Made by a program: the position numbers and the translations under genes
DNA from: Aphrophora alni
Taxonomy: Eukaryota; Arthropoda; Insecta; Hemiptera; Aphrophoridae
NCBI GenBank assembly: GCA_963513935.1
Contig: OY740765.1
Location: 70,900,253 to 70,964,252, forward strand
Direction: 5' to 3'
DNA: 64,000 nucleotides
The notes under the pieces: model-generated
Seen by the model: only the letters and a program-made list of their open reading frames with translations
Database searches by the model: none
What the model was told of the DNA's origin: nothing
Shown: piece by piece, positions 57,562 to 64,000 of the stretch
Layout of the letters: each line of letters begins with the position of its first letter
Position numbering within the stretch: position 1 is the stretch's first letter

Positions 57562-57903
57562 CAAACACTGCACACTAGTCATTCACTGAATTTGATCCAG
57601 ACAGCGGGCTCATTCGGGAATCCAAAAAAAAAAATTTAAATAAATAATAAAATCCAAAAATAGTTAAAAAACAAAAAAAAAAACAAAAAAAAATTCAAAA
57701 TCTCCTTCAAAAATTTTCTCGAGTTTTCTTTCGCTTGTCTGTATTAATTCATACTTACACACACACATATACACAACAACTACACTACATATAATTCTTG
57801 AGTCTTTCTCTGGCTCTTTCATTTTTTGCATCATCTTAAAAGAAATTTTTTTTTAATTACTTGGTTTATTTTTTTTTATCTATTATTATCAGCAACAGTT
57901 AAA

Positions 57904-58330
57904 ATGGCAGTGGATTTGCTGCGATTAGTGGACTCGTTAAAGAACACTGAGCTTGCTTTTGAATTTTTTTTGGTCATCTTGAAGGAAAATTATTTTTATT
58001 TATTTTTTTTTTAATTTTATCATCATGAGTAACGCGCAAAATGGCGGCGGACAGGTTGATGCAGATGGTGGCATTTGTTTAATAGTAAATTGAAATGTTG
58101 AACACCTTTTAATAATATATCATTGTGTACTAAATTTTTTTTTTCTCTTTTCCAAATTATAGGGGCCCAGTTTTTGTATATAGGACGACATGGTTGGCCT
58201 GTTTGTCTTGATTAATTTGTTTGGTTGTTAGTTAGCAGGTCAACATGTTTGTTTCCTAATTTAGTTTTTTTATTAGGGTTGAGAAAACCGGAGTTGGGTT
58301 TTCCTCACCATGGGTCACCTTTTATATACA
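57904..58330 (+). pseudogene. gag remnants in the LARD
   Basis: ATG 57904 opens MAVDLLRLVDSLKNTELAFE, matching MADLFKIVDSLRKPELAFEV of the gypsy gag at 11568. The frame then runs into T-rich sequence and stops at 58012. At about 58280 GAGAAAACCGGAGTTGG repeats a segment of the gypsy gag nucleotide sequence (11600-11617). So two short gag-derived patches survive, and nothing of pol. Confidence 0.75.
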
Positions 58331-59131
58331 TATTTACTTTGCCACACCTTTTTTGCTACACTTCTTTTACACCTTTTTTTTTATAATCACTTAAATATTT
58401 TGATGAAATTTTTTTTTTACACAATTTTTTTGATTAATTTAAATTCCTTTTTGGGGCACATGATTAAAGATACACATATAAGACCTTAAGTCAACTACAA
58501 GCCCTGCTTTGCGCAGCAGAAAATTTTTTGACTCCCCAACGTTTCATACTGCTTCTTTGTTTATTTTTCAAATGGATTATTTGTTTAGACCCTTCAAAAT
58601 TCTTTTTTCTCACGGAAATTGTTAAGAGCCGTGAATAGTTTAAATTTCTCTTCGTATGGGAGAAGAGGAATTTAAAAATAACGACGCTGAGCATGATCTG
58701 ACCTAATTGGCTTCAGGAGTTTTTCATTTATTTTTATTTATTTTTATAATTTATGTTAAGGTCGGCTCAGAGGATACTCCCCCCCGTCTGAGTCCGACCT
58801 TTCCTGCAATGCCATGTGCTATGCACTTTTCCCTCCCCTGGTCCCCGGAGTGGTCACCTCCACTTGGTTTCCCGAGGTGCCACTCCACCCCTTTTCCCCA
58901 CGTACCTTAGAGTACAAAGTCAGTTCATGCACAGCAATGTCGACCTTTGCGTCACCCTTCAGCTCTTTCTGTCGGGGGCTTGTCCCAATGATAGGTGGGA
59001 AGAGCTGAGACGCTATAGAAATTTCAAAATTTAATAAGTAAGTGCCGAAGGAGGCTACACCCTAGAGTGGTGATTATTAAAGCATTATGAAGCGTTGTTT
59101 CTATCAGGTGCCCTGATTTCAAAATTTTGTA
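58331..59131. other. LARD internal non-coding region
   Basis: T-rich first half, then a GC-richer part (about 58760-58990). Several overlapping ORFs in three frames of the latter (58707-59034) show no family features. Confidence 0.5.
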
Positions 59132-59260
59132 GGAGGCCCTTCTGGCCCCTTTCTTCTGAAGCTTGTAGGAGGCCCTTCTGGCCCCTTTGCTTCAATCTTT
59201 TGGAGGCCCTTCTGGCCCTTTGTCCCTTTTTCAAAATTTTGTGGGAGGCCCTTCTGGTCT
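59132..59260 (+). repeat. Short tandem repeat GGAGGCCCTTCTGG in the LARD
   Basis: Four copies start at 59132, 59168, 59202 and 59244 (spacing 36, 34, 42). Copies 1 and 4 share a longer upstream TTCAAAATTTTGT(A/G)G. This ends just before the polypurine tract. Confidence 0.88.
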
Positions 59261-59291
59261 CCTTTCTGACTCCACCCTAACTCCGTCTTTC

Positions 59292-59304
59292 GGGGGGGGA
59301 GAGC
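59292..59304 (+). promoter_or_regulatory. Polypurine tract of the LARD
   Basis: GGGGGGGGAGAGC directly precedes the TGTAGC start of the 3' LTR; preceded by CTCCGTCTTT as in gypsy no. 2. Confidence 0.82.
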
Positions 59305-61202
59305 TGTAGCATTCATAAAATAAATCTGCATTTTGTTATCGGCAGTCCACTCGCCGTCCCTCTTATCTTCCCTCTCTATCGCATGATTCATGCAAGCGCA
59401 AAGTCCATTCCCTGGTTAGCCCACCTGTTCTAAATCCGTTATCTAGTCTACCTGTAGTCACACAATGTCTGACATCCATATTTAGCTACGTTAGAGATAA
59501 ATTTCTTTCTTGGACTTCAAAATTTCTACCTCAGTTCTTTGGCAATGTTAATCTACAAGTTTTGTGCGTTTTAGTTCTATAATGTTTAGTAAATTTTCGT
59601 TTTCACGGCACAAGCTTACGTGAACTGCGACAGGATTTTCCAGGTACAGATTTTATCATATATTAAATTTTTGTTAATGCTTTAAAACAATTTATTAATT
59701 ATCATGTATTTTTAAAATATGTATTTCATGTTTTATTTAATATTCAATGTTCTTTTGAAACTCAATGATTATAAAAATTTACTTTTCTTAAAACATACTT
59801 TACAAAATCTTGTAAAGGCACATTTTGAGTTTGGAACAATTATGTGAAATAAGTGCAAACTAATGTTGAACTTTGAATGATCGAAATATCTCATTGTACA
59901 TGTCAAATATAAAACAATTGAAGAAATCTGTTCTAAATCAGAAAATTTCGTTTTGCAGACTTTTGCAAATCTTTGCAAGTCTTATACAAGCTTTGTTTCA
60001 AACAAAATTAAATATATATAAATAGATTTATAATCATCTAAGAAGCTTTTAAGTACAATCTTAACGAATTTCTGTTATACAATCAATTTTCTTTGATTTT
60101 GACAAATAACCAGATATTTTCTTTAATAATGAACATTAATGCTAAAACATGTCCGATTTTGTACAGACACTAAAAAACATGTTTTTTTGCTATAGTTAAT
60201 ATGCTGGTAGAAGAAACACAGCGAAAGATCTAGACATGTTTCGTCCTGTTAACAAAACACGTTTTATCCAACTTAGCTTCAGTTTCATGTGCACAAAAGT
60301 GATGTAAAAAAAAAAAAAAAGAAAAAAACTAACTTTATTGAACTTTAATTAAACTCATATTGTATATGTGCCTAAAATTTATTTCAGCGAATATGTTTTC
60401 TTAAAACATTCTTTTAGATGTAGACTTGTGTAATTAATTATAAAATATATAAAAATTATTGGGTGGAGCCTGCATGCAAACTTTCGGTCCCAACAACCTC
60501 CCAGAGGTTAGTTTCTAAATTAAAACAATTGACGTCAATTAATAAAACTTAATACTGTATTCAAAATTTTCTTTTTAAAATAAACTTCTCTTTTTTATAA
60601 TAAATTCTTTATCTAAAATATATATATATATTTATTGGCCAATATAGCATTTAAGAAATTTATAAAATAAGTAATATTATGTAACTGTTTTAGAAAGCTA
60701 TCATTTCATAAAGTTAAAAGGGGGGGAAATAAAAATCAGTATCTTTTCATCTTTTTATTTTTGTAATTTTTACATTTAAGGGCATATAATCTTTTTTTTT
60801 GGATTAATTATAATCCTGTTAATTGTTAAGCTGTGCTCTTTGTCTTTGTTAAATTTTGTAACTATAAAATATATAAACTAAAAGAAGGGGGGGATAAATT
60901 TTCAGAATCTATTGATTAATTTTTTTATTTAAATTATAATATTTTGTATTAAGGGCGTATAACTTTTTATTAATTATAATATTTTTAATCATAAGCTGTT
61001 TATGATAATTTTGTCTCAGGATGTATTTCTCAGTTGTAAATGATAAAATCTGAAACGTCGAAATTTCTTTTTTACAATAAACTTGAGCCTTGTTAATCAC
61101 TAAATTTGTTTTTGTCTTTTTTAATTTTTTTTTTTTTTTTAATTTCTAAACATTGTTACCATTTTGGTTCCGCCTTTCTTAAATTTAAGTCCCCTGGTAA
61201 CA
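59305..61202 (+). mobile_element. 3' LTR of the LARD, subfamily B
   Basis: Same length as the 5' LTR. One difference was noticed (C at about 56119 versus T at about 60195). Donor-like site at 59643/59644, TGACGTCA at 60530-60537, ATTGGCCAAT at 60634-60643. Confidence 0.92.
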
Positions 61203-61206
61203 TTAT

Positions 61207-61699
61207 TATTGTACAGCTTTTAGTTAAATGAGTATAGTTCATAAAATTCTAACAGATGTCATCACTGTGCGGGCAATACAGTATCATTATACATTAAAAG
61301 ACTGGTTTAGTGTTGAACAAAGGCGTCATGGGTGGTAGTTGCTACCCTAGAACTCCCAGTAATTTGCCACCCATAAATATTGAAGTAAGGAAAAATTTAC
61401 AACAATTAGAAAATAAAGTTCCACAAGAATGACACCTCCTTGATTCTTTGTTAATCGTGGTTAATTTAGCACAGTAAAATGTAATGTGTGTTTAAAACTT
61501 GTACAGCGATGTTGGCATTCGGAAATGGCACCTCTGTAAATAATATACAGAGGAAGATTTGGCAACAGGGGCGGGCCACACAATAGTCTTCACAAGAGTG
61601 TTGTCTGTTGTGTCATCTGCCTGTTGTTGGTCTGCTCTTTTCAACAAAAAGAGATCTGCACTACTCCTATAGTAGTTGTGGTATTCTGTTTGTGTGTGT

Positions 61700-61764
<65 letters not shown>

Positions 61765-61879
61765 GTTTTAAGTTTAGTATTTCAATGTGATTGATTAGTT
61801 TATGTTTAGTGTTTTGGTTTCCACAACATATTTTATCAATTTATAGATTCTCTTAGTTTCTCACATGTTCAACCATGAG
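61207..61879. other. Flanking stretch with GT microsatellite
   Basis: No gene seen. A GT run of about 37 units (61688-61762, one early interruption) generates a spurious Cys-Val ORF. Confidence 0.7.
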
Positions 61880-62870
61880 ATTTGATTTTCCTTAAAACGG
61901 ATGGAAGGAAATTTAGACCAGAGTGGTATAAAATGTTTTCTTGGTTCGAATACTGTCCTCTAAATGATCAAACATTTTGTTTTGTCTGCCGTGCATTTTA
62001 CAATGCAGAAGTGTTGTTACACTTAGCGGGTTTTCCAAGTGGTTGAAAGCTTTAAAAGTGTTTCAAAAACACAAAAAGAGGAACTTAAGAGTAGTAACAT
62101 GAAATTCAGTTCTTTAAAAGAAGCTGAAAAAAGTGGTACTGTTCTTGAAAAAGTAAATCAAAAGTATGCAGATGACGTAAAAAAAAAAAAAAAAAAAAAA
62201 ACAGATTATATTAATTTAGGAACCTTGTGCGAATCTTTGATATTTTGTGGCAAGCAATCTACTGCTGTAAGAGGCCATGACAAATCTGCAGATTTGAAGA
62301 ACAGAAGAAACTTTTTGGATCCTATGGAGCTATGTTCTAAACATGGCAATTTATTGAAGACATTCTACATTGAGCATCGAAAAAATTGTCAATACACTTC
62401 ACCGACTTTCCAGTAATGAGATACTTTACATTACTGGGGAATAAATCAAGCTGCACATTACCAAAAAAGTTAAAGAGGCAAAAGTTTTTGCCACATTCTA
62501 GCTGATGAGACTCAAGACATAGCACAGCAGGAACAAGTAGCTATTGTCTTGAAGTATGTCAATGATAAGTTAGGAGTCCATGAATCATTTGTGGGGTTTT
62601 ATCGTGTTAAAAAACTGACGATGAAACACTGTCAAAAGAAAGTTAAGAACAATTTGATTTCACTGGACTTTAACATTAAAAATCTGTGTGCTCAATGCTA
62701 TGATGGACCCTCAAACATGAGAGGGTTATATAGAGGAGTGGCAGCTAGAATTGTAAAGCCAATGCCTATGTACTACAATGGAAATATTGTTGTATGGGAA
62801 CTGTATTTGACAAATTTTGGCAAAAATTAGAACACAGTTTAACATGCAAGGATTTTGTACAGTAGAATCA
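61880..62870 (+). pseudogene. hAT no. 4 (ZMYM1-like) transposase pseudogene
   Basis: Fragments in family order: a TTF-like start (FCLPC... GFSKWLKALKVFQKHKK, 61980-62080), LGTLCESLIFCGKQSTAVRG and HDKSADLKNRRNFLDPMELC (62215-62335), KNCQYTSPTFQ (about 62385-62415), LADETQDIAQQEQVAIVLKY (about 62500-62560, first catalytic Asp), HESFVGFYRVKK, and LCAQCYDGPSNMRGLYRGVA (about 62685-62745, second Asp). Frameshifts, an A-run and stops split it, and the C-terminal dimerisation domain is not visible. Its wording is distinct from hAT 1-3 (closer to the FRGHDE/NRxNF subgroup). Confidence 0.85.
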
Positions 62871-64000
62871 AGCTTTGCTGTTTTGAATGAGTTTGTGGAA
62901 GTGGACTATGATTTCGGTCTGACATCACAATTTGCGAACCCGTTGAATCGGTGAGTTTCTGAGTTAGTCATTTTTAAATAAAAAATCAGTATTTGATGAA
63001 TTTTGAAAATACGAAATAAACGGTTTTAAGAATATGTAATTGTAGTACAAGTTGTACGCAATTCATTTCTAATACTGATATTTCATATTAATTGACGTAA
63101 TTAAAGTAAAACAAAGTAAGAAAGGGAAAACTTTTCAAAATTGGTCAAAATCCAAAAACTTAGATTTTCATAAACTACATGGAAATCTAAGAAAATTTTA
63201 TTCTTGATAAAATTCGGGAACAATGATTAATTAAAAAGTTAGTACGAATGTGCTACTTATAAAAGTAAATAAAAGTAAGGCAAAAGAAAATGTAAATAAA
63301 GTAATTGATACAAACATATTAAGATATACGAAATCAATGATGAATTGAGTAAAAAATAAATTCTACACCAAAATAAAAAATTAATAGTTTTCACACCTTT
63401 TTGGGGAAAATGGAAAGATATAAAGAATAAAAATTTTAGATTGATGAATAATAAGAATTAAAGAAAAAGAAAAAGTAAATTCCAGGTCAACATATTAAAG
63501 GAAATTTAGTAAAATTGCGAGTGCAAAAAAAGTGTGAAAATTGATAGATATGCAAATCGGACAATTTTTTCCTTTCGGCTACGAAAATTATACGCGTAAT
63601 TATACGAAACTACCAAGTTTCAGTGAATTAGGAACAAAGGTGCCAAAAATAGGATTATGAAATTACGCAAAATTAGTATCAACAATATCAGAAGAATGGT
63701 AACACCTAGAATCACAAATCGAGATTGTAAGGAAAGCGACGGTCAAGACCAACAAGATGTAAGAATCAAAAAGTAAAAATTACAGAAAATTAGCAAGTTA
63801 TACAAGTTTAAAATAAACAAAAGGATTTCAGCCCATTGCAAGTTAAATTTTCCAGGACTAGAAAGTGCGGGAAACCATGATGTCATGAGGGGCAGAGCCA
63901 TGAAGCCAACTGACAGCAACAGTTAAAATATAAACTAATTAATGGACAAAGTAATAACGAAAGGTTTAGAAGAGAAAATTAATATGCCAAGATTCAGATT
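62871..64000. other. Unassigned A-rich stretch to window end
   Basis: No coding signal or element ends recognised. It could include the remaining, unrecognisable part of hAT no. 4 or another repeat. Confidence 0.4.

Larger units (their letters stand above)
55230..61202 (+). mobile_element. Non-autonomous LTR retrotransposon (LARD), TSD TTAT
   Basis: Two direct repeats of exactly 1898 bp (55230-57127 and 59305-61202) bound a 2.2-kb internal region. Flanks are TTAT at 55226-55229 and 61203-61206. The LTRs end TGTAGC...GGTAACA. The internal part has an initiator-Met-type primer binding site, remnants of the gag start of the gypsy at 11.5 kb, and a polypurine tract before the 3' LTR, but no pol. 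It is therefore a large retrotransposon derivative moved in trans. LTR identity is nearly complete by eye, so insertion is recent. Confidence 0.92.

Noticed and set aside
58707..59034. Three overlapping ORFs in the LARD interior
   Set aside because: All three frames are open over the same GC-rich stretch, with no domain; typical of composition, not of coding.
61608..61790. ORF ending in alternating Cys-Val
   Set aside because: Translation of a GT microsatellite.

Overview
The window looks like AT-rich nuclear DNA of an insect. The evidence is spliceosomal exons separated by introns of 3 to 8 kb, phase-consistent GT-AG junctions, insect-type transposons (Ty3/gypsy, Penelope-like, piggyBac, hAT, mariner) and a 28S rRNA fragment. 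A hemipteran or similar large-genome insect is a guess. No CRISPR array, operon or other prokaryotic feature was seen, and no complete intact protein-coding gene lies inside the window.

Layout. 0.7-1.0 kb: antisense fragment of 28S rRNA. 1.2-5.1 kb: decayed minus-strand gypsy/17.6-like element. 5.2-10.5 kb: plus-strand hAT element interrupted by a solo LTR (6105-7908, TSD ATTG) and a piggyBac (8254-10324, TSD TTAA). 11.2-20.1 kb: minus-strand hAT split by a plus-strand gypsy element (11.5-18.5 kb) with gag, protease, RT, RNase H, integrase and a 3' LTR but no visible 5' LTR. 22 kb: inverted-repeat element with Penelope-like ends. 24.3-24.7 kb: hAT-type MITE. 26.0-51.2 kb: minus-strand host gene, five exons seen, tentatively a homologue of CBARP (calcium-channel beta-subunit associated regulatory protein). 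Its introns hold another hAT with a solo LTR (31866-33929), a Penelope-like element (35.9-38.7 kb), a foldback element with a hammerhead-like motif (44.4-45.0 kb) and a second piggyBac (45578-47895). 52.5 kb: mariner fragment. 55230-61202: LTR retrotransposon with two nearly identical 1898-bp LTRs, an initiator-Met primer binding site and only gag remnants (a LARD). 61.9-62.9 kb: further hAT pseudogene.

How the parts relate. Five LTRs in four elements (6105, 16885, 31866, 55230, 59305) belong to one superfamily with roughly 1.6-2.1 kb LTRs. They share a CAG|GTA splice-donor-like site 340-420 nt from the LTR start, a TGACGTCA palindrome, a TTGGCCAA palindrome and a G-run/AAGGGC(G/A)TATAA module. 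The gypsy at 11.5-18.5 kb is the coding relative; the LARD keeps traces of the same gag start. The two piggyBacs differ in sequence but share an unusual terminal layout: 19-bp palindromes exactly 17 nt from the 5' end and 43 nt from the 3' end. Three elements (22.0, 36-38.7 and 45.0 kb) carry hammerhead-like cores near their ends. The best candidates for under-described biology are this LTR superfamily with its non-autonomous derivative and the ribozyme-like foldback elements.
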